Below, in pieces: positions 8,940 through 17,890 of a stretch of DNA of 64,000 bases (positions are counted from its first letter, which is position 1; each line of letters opens with the position of its first letter). The translations under genes and the position numbers were made by a program. Source of the DNA: Tamaricihabitans halophyticus (lineage in GTDB: Bacteria; Actinomycetota; Actinomycetes; Mycobacteriales; Pseudonocardiaceae); the NCBI RefSeq assembly GCF_004340875.1, contig NZ_SLXQ01000001.1:1302001-1366000 (forward strand). The letters are read 5' to 3'. The notes beneath the pieces were generated by a model. The model saw only the letters and a list, made by a program, of their open reading frames with translations, did not search any database and was not told the DNA's origin.

Positions 8940-8955
8940 CCGCGTTCTTCAAGGT
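8936..8955 (+). repeat. Dispersed gene-end repeat, half copy
   Basis: The block GTGACCGCGTTCTTCAAGGT overlaps the stop codon of the TetR gene. It matches the first half of the repeat family best seen at 13169-13198, 19223-19277, 42666-42694 and 44254-44326. It lies between two convergent genes. Confidence 0.5.
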
Positions 8956-8965
8956 CAGCGCGTGG

Positions 8966-11710
8966 CTAGGTGTCGAGCTTTTCGCGTAGTTCCGCGGTTC
9001 GGGCGCCGTCCAGGTCACCGAACCCGTTCAACGCCTGCCACCAGTAGTCCCGCGCGGTCGCGTTGTCCCCAACTGCCGCATGCGCGTCACCCAGCCGGGC
9101 GAGCATGCTCGCCGAGCGGAACCGTTCGCCCAGTTCAAGGCTGATCTCAAGGGCCCGCTGATACCAGTTGATGGCCTGTGTCGGCCGTCCCGAATCAAGG
9201 TGCAGATCCCCAAGGGTGCGGCAGGTGAACCGCTGGGCATCGCCAGTTCCTTCGGCGCGCTGCAGTTCGAGCGCCTGCCGCAGATGTTTGGCCGACTCAT
9301 CGAAGCTGCGCAGGATCCGGTAGACATCACCGAGGTTGTTCAGACTGATGCTGGCCCCGGACGGATCGTTTGCCTCCTGGAACAACCCGAGCGCCCTGCG
9401 ATAACACCGGATCGCCTCGGCGTAGCGGCCAAGGGTGTCATAGACGACGCCAAGGTTGTTGGCGTTCCACGCGGCACCGTGCTCATGGCCGATCTCGTCG
9501 AAGAGCTCCGCGGCGCGTTCGTGGCAGGCCACGGATTCCTCGTACTCGCGCAGTTCGTCGTAGGCGTTGCCGAGCCCACCAAGCAGGTAAGCCTGCCCGG
9601 CCCGGTCATCGGCGCGCTCGGCGAGTTCGAGCGCCGCGCGGTGCGTGCTCACCCAGCCGTCCCAGTAGTTGTCCAGGTAGAAGAACCCGACGAGCATCGT
9701 GCAGAGCTGCCAGGCCGGCGCATGCTGACCGTGCTGCACGGCCGCGCGCACGGCGGCGACCAGACTGTCGCGTTCGGCCGCATACCAGTTGAGCGCGCCG
9801 GTGCGGTCGGCGATCGTCGGCAGTTCCAGCCGAGTTGTCGCCGGCGTACAGGGCACCGCGAGCGAGTGCGGGTTGAAGGCGAGCCGGGCGGCGGCGAGGC
9901 TGTGCAGGTAATACTCGAGCAACCGCGTGATCGCCGCGGTGCGCTCCTCGGCGCTGTCGGTTTCGGCTACGAGTTCCGCGGCGTAGGCGCGGAGCAGATC
10001 GTGTGGCTGGTAGCGCCCCTGTGCGGTGCGGTCGAGCAGGTTCGCCGCCTGCAGCGAGCGCAGCGCCTGCCGAGTGGCCCGTACCGTACTGCCCGCAAGG
10101 GCGGCCAGGTCGAACACGTCGAAATCCTGGCCCGGGTGCAGCCCGCAGAGCCGGAAGATCCGCGCCGCCGCGGGCGCCAGCTGGTGATACGACCAGGAGA
10201 ACACCGCGCGCACCGCGGTCTGTGGGTCACCGTCGACGTCCAGCATGTCCAGGCTGGTCTGTTCATCGGCGAGTTCGGCGACCAGTTCGGCAAGCTGGTT
10301 CGCCGGCTGGATATTGATCAGCTCGGCGGCGATCCGCAGCGCGAGGGGCAGCCGCGCGCAGCGTTGCACCACGACGCCGAGTATCGAACTGTCCTCGGTT
10401 AGCCGGTCCTCGGCCAACCGCCGCACCAGCCGCTCGGATTCCACTGTGGACAGTCGGGCTAGTTCGATCCGGCGCGCGCCGTCCCTCGCCACCAGACCGG
10501 TCATCGCGTCCCTGCTGGTTACCAGCACCACGCAGGCGGCAACCCCGGGCAGCAGCGGGCGCACCTGCTCGACGGTGCGCGCGTTGTCGAGCACCAACAG
10601 GATGCGCCGACCGGCGAGCGCGGTGCGCAATCGGCCAGCGAGCTCGGCGGCGTCCTGCGGGATGCTGCCGGTATCCACTCCGAGGCCGCGCAGGAATCCG
10701 GCAAGCACCTCGGTTGGCGGCACCGGTTGTTCCGGGCCATAGCCGCGCAGATCGACATAGAGCTGGCCATCCGGAAACCGTTCGCGCACCCGGTGCGCCC
10801 AGTGCACGGCGAGCGCCGTTTTGCCAACTCCCGCCGTACCGGTGAGTACCGCGATACCCGCACCATCCGTCTCGACCAGCTCGTCGAGTTCGACCAGTGC
10901 GGTATCCCTGCCAATGAAGCTCCGCACGTTATGCGGCAGCTGGGCGGGGCGCACCGGACGTGGCTCGGGTTCGGCCAGCTCGATCGGCTCGCCAGTGAGT
11001 ACCTGCTGCTCGATCGCGCGCAGTTCCGGGCCAGGTTCGAGGCCCAACTCGTCGATGAGGTGGCGTCGCACGTCCCGGTAGACCCGTAGTGCTTCGGCTT
11101 GCCGGCCGCTGCCGTACAGCGCGGTCATCAGCTGCGCGTGCAGTTGTTCGCGCAGCGGGTTCTCCTTGGCGAGCTCGATGAGTTCGCCGATGATCGCGGT
11201 ATGCCGGCCGCGCGAGAGTTCGACACGGTAGAGGTCTTCGCAGGCGGTCAGCCTGCGATTGGTCAGCCGTTCGGCCTCGTCGGCGAGCAGCGGGATATCG
11301 AGTCCTTCATACGGCCTGCCGTGCCATAACTCCAATGCCTTGCGGGAAAGCCGCGCGCACTCCTCGGGGGCTTGCCCGGCAAGCTCGGCGGCCTCATCGA
11401 GCAACGTTTCGAAGCGTTCGGCGTCCAACTCGCCCGGCCAGAGGCGAAGCTGGTAGCCCTGCGGTTCATGGTCGATCCGCGAAGCGGAGCCGAGCGCCTT
11501 ACGTAGCCGGTGCACATGTACCTGGAGACGTTGGCTGGCCCGAGCACCGCTGCTTTCCCCCCAGATCGCCTCGACAAGCACGTCCACCGGCACCGGAGTG
11601 TTCGCCCTGGCCAGCAGTAGGCCGAGCAGGGTGCGCTGAATGCGGCCGTCCACCGTGGCGTGGGACGAGCCGTTTCGGATGCGCATGGTCCCGAGAACCT
11701 CGAACTCCAC
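8966..11710 (-). CDS. SARP-family regulator with NB-ARC ATPase and TPR domains (AfsR/BTAD type)
   Basis: 914 residues from the GTG at 11710 (VEFEVLGTMRI, the usual SARP opening, with GGGGGTGA upstream). Order: winged-helix OmpR-type DNA-binding domain (about 1-92), bacterial transcriptional activation domain (about 95-245, ending LIDELGLEPGPELR), NB-ARC ATPase (Walker A GTAGVGKT at 291-298), and a long TPR array in the C-terminal 300 residues. Such proteins activate antibiotic or developmental genes in an ATP-dependent way. No biosynthetic cluster is in the window; the nearest partners are two unknown membrane proteins transcribed divergently. Confidence 0.93.
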   Translation of the reverse strand: MEFEVLGTMRIRNGSSHATVDGRIQRTLLGLLLARANTPVPVDVLVEAIWGESSGARASQRLQVHVHRLRKALGSASRIDHEPQGYQLRLWPGELDAERFETLLDEAAELAGQAPEECARLSRKALELWHGRPYEGLDIPLLADEAERLTNRRLTACEDLYRVELSRGRHTAIIGELIELAKENPLREQLHAQLMTALYGSGRQAEALRVYRDVRRHLIDELGLEPGPELRAIEQQVLTGEPIELAEPEPRPVRPAQLPHNVRSFIGRDTALVELDELVETDGAGIAVLTGTAGVGKTALAVHWAHRVRERFPDGQLYVDLRGYGPEQPVPPTEVLAGFLRGLGVDTGSIPQDAAELAGRLRTALAGRRILLVLDNARTVEQVRPLLPGVAACVVLVTSRDAMTGLVARDGARRIELARLSTVESERLVRRLAEDRLTEDSSILGVVVQRCARLPLALRIAAELINIQPANQLAELVAELADEQTSLDMLDVDGDPQTAVRAVFSWSYHQLAPAAARIFRLCGLHPGQDFDVFDLAALAGSTVRATRQALRSLQAANLLDRTAQGRYQPHDLLRAYAAELVAETDSAEERTAAITRLLEYYLHSLAAARLAFNPHSLAVPCTPATTRLELPTIADRTGALNWYAAERDSLVAAVRAAVQHGQHAPAWQLCTMLVGFFYLDNYWDGWVSTHRAALELAERADDRAGQAYLLGGLGNAYDELREYEESVACHERAAELFDEIGHEHGAAWNANNLGVVYDTLGRYAEAIRCYRRALGLFQEANDPSGASISLNNLGDVYRILRSFDESAKHLRQALELQRAEGTGDAQRFTCRTLGDLHLDSGRPTQAINWYQRALEISLELGERFRSASMLARLGDAHAAVGDNATARDYWWQALNGFGDLDGARTAELREKLDT

Positions 11711-11893
11711 CGGCGTCACCCCCAAAGTCTTCGGTTAGGACCGGCGCTGCGCTTCCTTGGTTCCACCACTGGGCTGCCAGCCAGCGGTGAGCGTCCCGCT
11801 ACAACGGAACACCGTGCACGCCACTGATGAAAGTGACACGAAAGTGCGGCGTGCCAACGTGTGGCTTCGGTTGGGGCAATTTTGGGGGAAATC

Positions 11894-12739
11894 ATGGGTA
11901 CCCGGGGCGGATATCAACAATTCAGTGACATATCAATGAAAAACGCCACAGCGGGCCGCGAGCCCGGGAACTTGGTGGCTGGGACGTTGTGCGCGCTGTT
12001 CGGGGGTGCGCTACTGCTCTGGGCAGCGCGCGGACCGGGCAACGACACATCAGGCGTGGCGCACCGGCTGTCCACGCAGCTACGGCTGCCGTCGGACGTA
12101 TCCGGGCTTCCGCTCAGCCCGTTCGAGATGGCTTTCGCGCTGGCCGCGATCGTTGTCGGGTTGCTCGCCGTGCTCGGGCGACCAGCGGCTCGCGCCGGCG
12201 TACTGTTGCTGGCTTCGTTCCTACTGTTCACGAGCGGCCGGCTACTGATTGACCTGCTGCCCGAGGCGCGCCGGGCGAGCCTCGGCGACCTCACCGGTCT
12301 CGCGCTCGCCGTCGACCTCATCGGTCTGCTCGTGGCGGTGTTGCTGTTCGCCTTGCTGCTGCGGAGCGAGGAGAGCGGCGAGTCACGGTTGGCTAAGTCG
12401 TCCACCGCGGTGATCGTGACCGGCGCGATCGTGCTCGCCACCGGTTCGGCGCGCCTGCTGTGGTACCTGCTGCTCGCGGGCATACCTGGTCCGTCGGATG
12501 CCAATGTGCACCGCTTCGCCTTGCTTGTCGCGGTTCCGGTCGTTGGCCTGCTCGCGGTGCTGCGCCGCAGGGCAGCGCGCGGCACGGCCTACACCCTGAC
12601 CGGGATGGTGCTGATCGTTGAGGTCGGTTCGGTGTTCAACCTGCCCGCACTGTTGAGCACACCGCTGGCCGTGACGCTGCTCATGCTACCCATACTGCCG
12701 TTGTTGGCACTGGTCATCGCGCTTGCGCGGGCGCGATGA
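11894..12739 (+). CDS. Polytopic membrane protein of unknown function
   Basis: 281 residues from ATG 11894, directly behind GGGGGAA. About eight hydrophobic helices cover most of its length; no enzymatic motif is recognised. Its stop overlaps the next gene by 4 bases (ATGA), so the two are coupled. It starts 183 bases from the divergent SARP regulator, which makes it a candidate target. Family not recognised. Confidence 0.75.
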   Translation: MGTRGGYQQFSDISMKNATAGREPGNLVAGTLCALFGGALLLWAARGPGNDTSGVAHRLSTQLRLPSDVSGLPLSPFEMAFALAAIVVGLLAVLGRPAARAGVLLLASFLLFTSGRLLIDLLPEARRASLGDLTGLALAVDLIGLLVAVLLFALLLRSEESGESRLAKSSTAVIVTGAIVLATGSARLLWYLLLAGIPGPSDANVHRFALLVAVPVVGLLAVLRRRAARGTAYTLTGMVLIVEVGSVFNLPALLSTPLAVTLLMLPILPLLALVIALARAR

Positions 12740-13185
12740 CCGAACTGGCGAAGGAATCCCAGGGAAGGGAATCGATGTCCCACAAAGTTCGCATCTGCTT
12801 TCGCGTCATCGCCGGTCTGCTACTCGGCTGGGCGCTGTATCTGTTCATGTCGCCGACCACGTTGACCTACTGGGACAGCGGTATCGAGATCTCCTGTCAC
12901 TCGATCGCGCGCGCGGGCCTCGGCAGCGAGCGCTACCTGGATGAGCCGGACAGCCGGCACTACAGCTACAGCGAGGAAGCCGGCGAAGCCGAGCTCGACG
13001 AGGCAAGGCAGGCAAGCGGCGGCCCTGCGACGCAACCGTTCTGGGAGGTCACCGACCGGTTGGAGAATGACTGCAACCAGAAGCGCACGACCACGACGGC
13101 GCTGATGTCGCTCGCGCTCGCCCCTGCCGTGACGCTTGGCATCCTCGGATTCAGCGGCCGTTCCCGAGAACCGCAAGAACCCTGA
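12736..13185 (+). CDS. Small membrane protein of unknown function
   Basis: 149 residues with two transmembrane segments, one after about residue 22 (RVIAGLLLGWALYLFM) and one near the end (LMSLALAPAVTLGILGF). Between them is an acidic, probably extracytoplasmic loop of about 80 residues containing two cysteines that could form a disulfide (CHSIAR and NDCNQ). Coupled to the preceding membrane protein. An internal ATG with a similar context (about residue 14) is an alternative start. Function unknown. Confidence 0.7.
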   Translation: MTELAKESQGRESMSHKVRICFRVIAGLLLGWALYLFMSPTTLTYWDSGIEISCHSIARAGLGSERYLDEPDSRHYSYSEEAGEAELDEARQASGGPATQPFWEVTDRLENDCNQKRTTTTALMSLALAPAVTLGILGFSGRSREPQEP

Positions 13186-13198
13186 AGAACGCGGTTAC
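13169..13198 (-). repeat. Dispersed gene-end repeat, full unit
   Basis: Arms AACCGC (13169-13174) and GCGGTT (13191-13196) enclose AAGAACCCTGAAGAAC, which itself carries AAGAAC twice. The element overlaps the end of the small membrane gene and supplies the TAA stop of the convergent htdX gene. Same family as the copies at 19223, 42666 and 44254; it may act as a terminator. Confidence 0.6.
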
Positions 13199-14049
13199 GA
13201 GCTGGTGATGGTGCCGGAAAGGTGCGGTTTGGGCTTACCCGCCGCCCATAGCTCGAAAGCCCAGCCCTCCGGCTGTCGCCAGGAGGTGAACGCCGCCTTG
13301 GCCGGCAACAGCACCGGCGCCTTGAACCGCACGTCCACGGTGTAGGCCTCGGGTAGCCGTCCTTCGAAAGCCGCAAGGCACCGCGCCTTTGTCCACATCC
13401 CGTGCGCGATCGCGCGTGGGAAACCGAACGCCCGCGCGGTCAGCGCATGCAGGTGGATCGGGTTGTGGTCGCCGGACACCCTCGCGTACTGCCTGCCGAC
13501 ATCCGCCGGAACCCGCCACATCGCACGCGCGGCCGGCGGCGCCAGCTGCTCCCTTGCCTCCTGCTCGCCGCTACCGCCACCCTTGCGCAAGTACGTGCTC
13601 ACATCTGTCCACACCAGAGTATCCGCGACAAAAACCTGGCTGACCACATCGAATTGCGTGCCTTTGGCATGTGGGCGCGCGTGCTCCGCGTGCACGCGGA
13701 TATCCAGCGGCTCGTCCGCACGCAGCTGCCGCGTCTGGGTTGTCCGGTTCGCCAGATGTACCGAACCTACGAGCGGGAACGGGAAATCATCGGCGGTCAT
13801 CAGCTTGACCTGAAGCGGAAACGCCAGGATATGCGGATAGGTAGCCGGCAGCGCATCGCGCACGCCGAACCCGCACACCCGGTTATAGCCGGCCAGTCGC
13901 GCGTAGTCCACCCGCACACCGCGCTGAGAGTACACAGTGGACGGTAGTTCGCCCGTGCCGCGCTTGCGCAGCCCGGCCAACGCGGCCTTGCCGAACAGTG
14001 GCGCAAGGCTGGGCGTCGCGGTCAACTCGTGCACCGATGCCACCGACAT
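13195..14049 (-). CDS. htdX: MaoC-like 3-hydroxyacyl-thioester dehydratase
   Basis: 284 residues from ATG 14049 with GGGAG upstream. The hydratase-2 motif YARVSGDHNPIHLHALTA lies at 188-205, with the catalytic Asp194 and His199 expected of R-specific enoyl hydratases; AIAHGMWTKA follows. The order htdX-fabG4 with a divergent thiolase is the same as Rv0241c-Rv0243 of Mycobacterium tuberculosis, which supports the name. It dehydrates 3-hydroxyacyl-ACP/CoA intermediates in fatty-acid metabolism. The fabG4 stop lies 2 bases upstream, so they form one operon. Confidence 0.88.
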   Translation of the reverse strand: MSVASVHELTATPSLAPLFGKAALAGLRKRGTGELPSTVYSQRGVRVDYARLAGYNRVCGFGVRDALPATYPHILAFPLQVKLMTADDFPFPLVGSVHLANRTTQTRQLRADEPLDIRVHAEHARPHAKGTQFDVVSQVFVADTLVWTDVSTYLRKGGGSGEQEAREQLAPPAARAMWRVPADVGRQYARVSGDHNPIHLHALTARAFGFPRAIAHGMWTKARCLAAFEGRLPEAYTVDVRFKAPVLLPAKAAFTSWRQPEGWAFELWAAGKPKPHLSGTITSS

Positions 14050-14051
14050 AG

Positions 14052-15389
14052 TCACGCTCCCAAGAAAGCCTGGCCGCATACCCGCACGATATTGCCGTTC
14101 ACCCCGGCCGAAGCCGGATTCGCGTACCAGGCGACGGCCTCGGCCACATCTACCGGCAGCCCGCCCTGGGCAAGGCTGCTCAGCCGCCGACCGACCTCGC
14201 GCGTCAACACCGGGATCTTCGCGGTCATTCTGGTCTCGATGAACCCGGGCGCGACCGCGTTGATCGTGCCACCCCGCTCGGCGAGTACCGGCGCGGCGGT
14301 GCGCACCATCCCGATCACGCCGGCCTTGCTCGTGCCGTAGTTGGTTTGCCCGAAGTTACCCGCGATCCCGGCGATCGAGGACACCCCGATAATCCGGCCG
14401 TTGTCGCGTAACACGCTCTCGGTCAACAGTTCCGCGTTGATCGCCAGCTGGCTGCGCAGGTTCACCCCGAGCACCGCGTCCCAGCGATCCGCGGACATCT
14501 TCGCCAGCGTCTTGTCCTTGGTGATCCCGGCGTTGTGCACCAGGATGTCCACGCCGCCGTACCGCTCGGTCAGGTACTCGCGCAACCGGGCGGGCGCGGC
14601 AGGATCGGTGATATCCAGCTGTAGCGTCGAACCGCCCACCTCGTTGGCGACCTTGACCAACCCGGCGCCCTGCGCGGGGATGTCCAGCGCGACAACCTGC
14701 GCCCCGTCCCTCCCGAGCACCCGCGCCATGGCCGCCCCGATGCCCTGCGAAGCACCGGTCACCACGGCGACCTTGCCGCCCAGTGGACGTGCCCAGTCGC
14801 TCGGCTCGACGGCGTTCCCGGCACCGATCCGGATCACCTGGCCAGCCACGAAAGCCGATTTCGCGGAAAGCAGGAAGCGCAGCGTCGAAGCCATATTGCC
14901 CTCTGCGCCAGGCGCCACGTACACCAGTTGTGCCGTGCCGCCGCGCCGGAGTTCCTTGCCAACCGACCGGGTGAATCCTTCGAGGGCGCGCTGCGCGATC
15001 GATTCCTCCGCCGTCGCACCGGACTCCGGCGGGCTACCGAGCACGAGCACCCGCCCGCACGGACCGAGCGAGCGGATCACCGGTTGGAAGAACTCACGCA
15101 GCTCGCCAAGTTCATCCGGACTGGTGATACCCGAGGCATCGAAAACCAGCGCGCCGTAGCGCTCCTCGGCAGCCGCGCTGTCCAGCACCGAGATCTCGGC
15201 CGCCCGCAGTACCTCGATCGCCGGAGCGCTCAGCCGGCCACCGGGCGCGGCGCCGACGAGTGCGGGACCATCGAGCGCGGGCTGTCCGGGTTGATATCGA
15301 CGCAGGGTGGCCGGGTTCGGCAGGCCGAGCTTGTTGATCACGAACCGCCCCGGCCCGGAGGCCGCGAACGTCTGATACCGGTCGGTCAT
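14052..15389 (-). CDS. fabG4: High-molecular-weight 3-oxoacyl-ACP reductase (FabG4 type)
   Basis: 445 residues, about twice the length of ordinary FabG: a degenerate Rossmann-like N-terminal half (about 1-200) and a catalytic short-chain dehydrogenase half (about 203-445). The cofactor motif TGASQGIG is at 211-218, the catalytic Ser at 337/338 and YGTSK (Tyr351, Lys355) are intact. The family is known in mycobacteria (Rv0242c) as an NADH-dependent 3-oxoacyl reductase acting on CoA or ACP thioesters. Operon with htdX; divergent from fadA2. Confidence 0.92.
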   Translation of the reverse strand: MTDRYQTFAASGPGRFVINKLGLPNPATLRRYQPGQPALDGPALVGAAPGGRLSAPAIEVLRAAEISVLDSAAAEERYGALVFDASGITSPDELGELREFFQPVIRSLGPCGRVLVLGSPPESGATAEESIAQRALEGFTRSVGKELRRGGTAQLVYVAPGAEGNMASTLRFLLSAKSAFVAGQVIRIGAGNAVEPSDWARPLGGKVAVVTGASQGIGAAMARVLGRDGAQVVALDIPAQGAGLVKVANEVGGSTLQLDITDPAAPARLREYLTERYGGVDILVHNAGITKDKTLAKMSADRWDAVLGVNLRSQLAINAELLTESVLRDNGRIIGVSSIAGIAGNFGQTNYGTSKAGVIGMVRTAAPVLAERGGTINAVAPGFIETRMTAKIPVLTREVGRRLSSLAQGGLPVDVAEAVAWYANPASAGVNGNIVRVCGQAFLGA

Positions 15390-15427
15390 TGCGGGACCTT
15401 CCTTGTCGACACCAACCAGACAGCAAT

Positions 15428-15443
15428 CCTACTCACGGGTAGG
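15428..15443. promoter_or_regulatory. Operator candidate between fabG4 and fadA2
   Basis: CCTACTCACGGGTAGG is an imperfect palindrome (6 of 8 pairs match; outer arms CCTAC/GTAGG are perfect). It lies 38 bases from the fabG4 start and 47 from the fadA2 start, in the only promoter space the divergent genes share. The regulator is not identified. Confidence 0.45.
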
Positions 15444-15490
15444 TTACTATGGCCAGCGTACCCAGTGAGCCTGCTCAGAAAGGGACAACC

Positions 15491-16771
15491 ATGGCTGCGA
15501 CCAGGCTGCGCCGAGTGGCCATCATCGGCGGCAATCGCATCCCGTTCGCCCGCTCCAACGGCGCCTACGCCACCGCGTCCAATCAGGACATGCTGACCGC
15601 CGCCCTGGACGGACTGGTAAGCAGGTTCAACCTGCAGGGCACCCGGATCGGCGAGGTATCCGCGGGGGCGGTGCTCAAACACAGCAGGGATTTCAACCTC
15701 GCCCGCGAGGCGGTACTGGGTAGCGCACTCGCGCCGGAAACGCCCGCCTTCGATATCCAGATGGCCTGTGGCACCGGACTTCAGGCGATCCTCGGCGTGG
15801 CAAACAAGATCGCGATCGGGCAGCTGGACTCCGCGATCGCCGGCGGGGTGGACACCACGAGCGATGCGCCGCTCGAGGTCAACGACCGGCTGCGCCGCTT
15901 GCTGATCAAACTGAACAGTGCACGCGGCATCGGGGAGCGGCTCAAGCTCGTGAGCAAGCTCCGTCCAGGGCACATCGTGCCGAACATCCCGCGTAATGCC
16001 GAACCGCGCACCGGCCTTTCGATGGGTGAGCATGCCGCGCTTACCGCCAAGCAGTGGGATATCGGCCGAACGGAGCAGGATGAGCTGGCCGCGGACAGCC
16101 ATCGGAACCTGGCCGAGGCCTACCGGCAGAACTTCTTCGACGACCTGGTCACGCCGTTTCTCGGGCTGAGCAAGGACGACAACCTGCGCGCGGATTCCAC
16201 CGCGGAGAAGCTTGCCAAGCTCAAGCCGGTTTTCGGCGGCGCACAGGGCACCATGACCGCGGGCAATTCGACCACGCTCACCGACGGTGCCGCCGTCGTA
16301 CTGCTCGCTTCCGAGCAATGGGCGAAACGCCGCAAGCTGCCAGTACTGGCTTATCTGAGCATCGCCGAAACCGCCGCGGTGGATTACGTGCACGGCGAGG
16401 ATGGCCTGTTGATGGCGCCGGTTTACGCGGTGCCCCGGCTACTCGAACGGGCCGGCCTCGGACTCGCCGATTTCGATTTCTACGAGATCCACGAAGCCTT
16501 CGCCTCGCAGGTGTTGTGCACCCTGCGCGCCTGGGCGGATCCGGACTTCGGCAAGGAGCGGCTCGGGCTGGATGGCGCGCTCGGCACTATCGAAAGGGAC
16601 AAGCTCAACGTGCACGGTTCCTCGCTGGCTACCGGCCACCCCTTCGCCGCAACCGGTGGACGGATCGTCGCAACGCTGGCGAAACTCTTGCACCAGAAGG
16701 GATCCGGCCGGGGGCTGATTTCCATCTGCGCCGCCGGCGGGCAAGGAGTCACCGCGATCATCGAGCGCTGA
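15491..16771 (+). CDS. fadA2: Acetyl-CoA acetyltransferase / thiolase
   Basis: 426 residues from ATG 15491 with AGGGA upstream; an ATG at 15449 would add 14. The acylated cysteine is Cys93 in MACGTGLQ; the later thiolase signatures [26 protein letters not shown] (His) and CAAGGQG (second Cys) are all present. It catalyses condensation or thiolysis of 3-oxoacyl-CoA. Position opposite htdX-fabG4 is as for Rv0243, and the three enzymes could together run a fatty-acid degradation or elongation cycle. Confidence 0.92.
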   Translation: MAATRLRRVAIIGGNRIPFARSNGAYATASNQDMLTAALDGLVSRFNLQGTRIGEVSAGAVLKHSRDFNLAREAVLGSALAPETPAFDIQMACGTGLQAILGVANKIAIGQLDSAIAGGVDTTSDAPLEVNDRLRRLLIKLNSARGIGERLKLVSKLRPGHIVPNIPRNAEPRTGLSMGEHAALTAKQWDIGRTEQDELAADSHRNLAEAYRQNFFDDLVTPFLGLSKDDNLRADSTAEKLAKLKPVFGGAQGTMTAGNSTTLTDGAAVVLLASEQWAKRRKLPVLAYLSIAETAAVDYVHGEDGLLMAPVYAVPRLLERAGLGLADFDFYEIHEAFASQVLCTLRAWADPDFGKERLGLDGALGTIERDKLNVHGSSLATGHPFAATGGRIVATLAKLLHQKGSGRGLISICAAGGQGVTAIIER

Positions 16772-16837
16772 ATCTGTTCGTAATCGACCAGATACCCCGC
16801 GTCGCGCGGCGTTCTGCCCTGAGAAAACTGGGCGCTT

Positions 16838-16883
16838 CCTGTCGGCTCTTCGGAATATAGTTCCTTTCGGGACAACCGACAGG
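16838..16883 (+). promoter_or_regulatory. Structured leader ahead of the DrrA-type gene
   Basis: CCTGTCGG (16838-16845) and CCGACAGG (16876-16883) are perfect 8-bp arms around a 30-base interior that itself contains GGAA-TATAG-TTCC. The second arm abuts the ribosome site (AGGGGAGA) of the next gene, so pairing could limit translation, or the arms may be a protein site. Not recognised as a known riboswitch. Confidence 0.35.
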
Positions 16884-16892
16884 GGAGACGAT

Positions 16893-17890
16893 ATGCCTAA
16901 ACCCGCTACGGACGTGGCGGTGCGCACCGAGGGATTAGTCAAGACCTACGGGACGACCCGCGCCCTGGACGGCGTTGATCTGGAAATACCCGCCGGCCAG
17001 GTGCTCGGCCTGCTCGGCCCGAACGGCGCGGGCAAGACCACAACCGTGCGCATCCTGACGACCCTGCTCCGCCCGGACTCCGGATCGGCATGGGTGGCAG
17101 GGCACGATGTGCTCGCCGAACCGGACGCGGTACGCAAATCGATCGGCCTTTCCGGACAGTACGCCGCGGTGGACGAGAACCTGACCGGTTTCGAGAACCT
17201 CTATATGGTTGGCCGGCTCTACGGCCTCAAGCGCCGGCCGCGCGCACCCGGTCCAAGGAACTCATCTCGCGGTTCCAACTGGACGATGCCGCCAACCGTC
17301 CGTCCAAAGGCTACTCGGGCGGGATGCGGCGCAGGCTGGACCTCGCCGGCGCACTCGTCGCGAAACCCGCCGTTGTCGTGCTGGACGAACCGACGACCGG
17401 GCTGGACCCGCGCGGCCGGTTGGACACCTGGCAGGTCATCGGCGATCTGGTCGCGGACGGCACGACCGTACTGCTCACCACGCAGTACCTGGAGGAAGCC
17501 GATCAGCTGGCGAACAACATCATGGTGATCGACAAGGGCAAGGTGATCGCCGAGGGCACGGCAGACCGGCTCAAATCCCAGGTCGGCGGGGAACGTCTGG
17601 AACTCGTGGTTTCCGAACCGGCCGAACTTGCCACGGCAAGCAGGGTGCTGTCTTATGTGGGCAGTGCGGAACCCACGGTGGACGAGCACACCAGGCGCGT
17701 CGAAGTGCTTGTGGACACCGGTCCGAAGGCGTTGATCGAGGCGCTGCGCATGCTGGATACCGAGAGCGTGACGGTGACCGACGTCGGTCTGCACCGACCA
17801 ACCCTTGACGATGTGTTCCTCGCGCTGACCGGGCACATGGCCGAGGAATCGGATGCGGCCGGCGCGGACAAGCAGGGGACGAAGCAATGA
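16893..17890 (+). pseudogene. DrrA-type ABC exporter ATPase, frameshifted
   Basis: The N-terminal part, in frame from ATG 16893, has Walker [10 protein letters not shown] (42-50) and the Q-loop region up to LYGLKRR. The remainder is read one frame earlier: [16 protein letters not shown], signature [14 protein letters not shown], Walker [14 protein letters not shown] and the long C-terminal domain of the daunorubicin-resistance family. The frames switch in the GC run near 17231-17245, consistent with one missing base. Both halves keep normal codon use, and the permease start overlaps the stop by 4 bases, so a recent mutation or a sequencing error is likelier than decay. A TTA codon lies at 16935. 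Confidence 0.85.

Noticed and set aside
17221-17260. Programmed frameshift in the DrrA gene
   Set aside because: No slippery heptamer at the junction; a lost base in a GC run explains it better.
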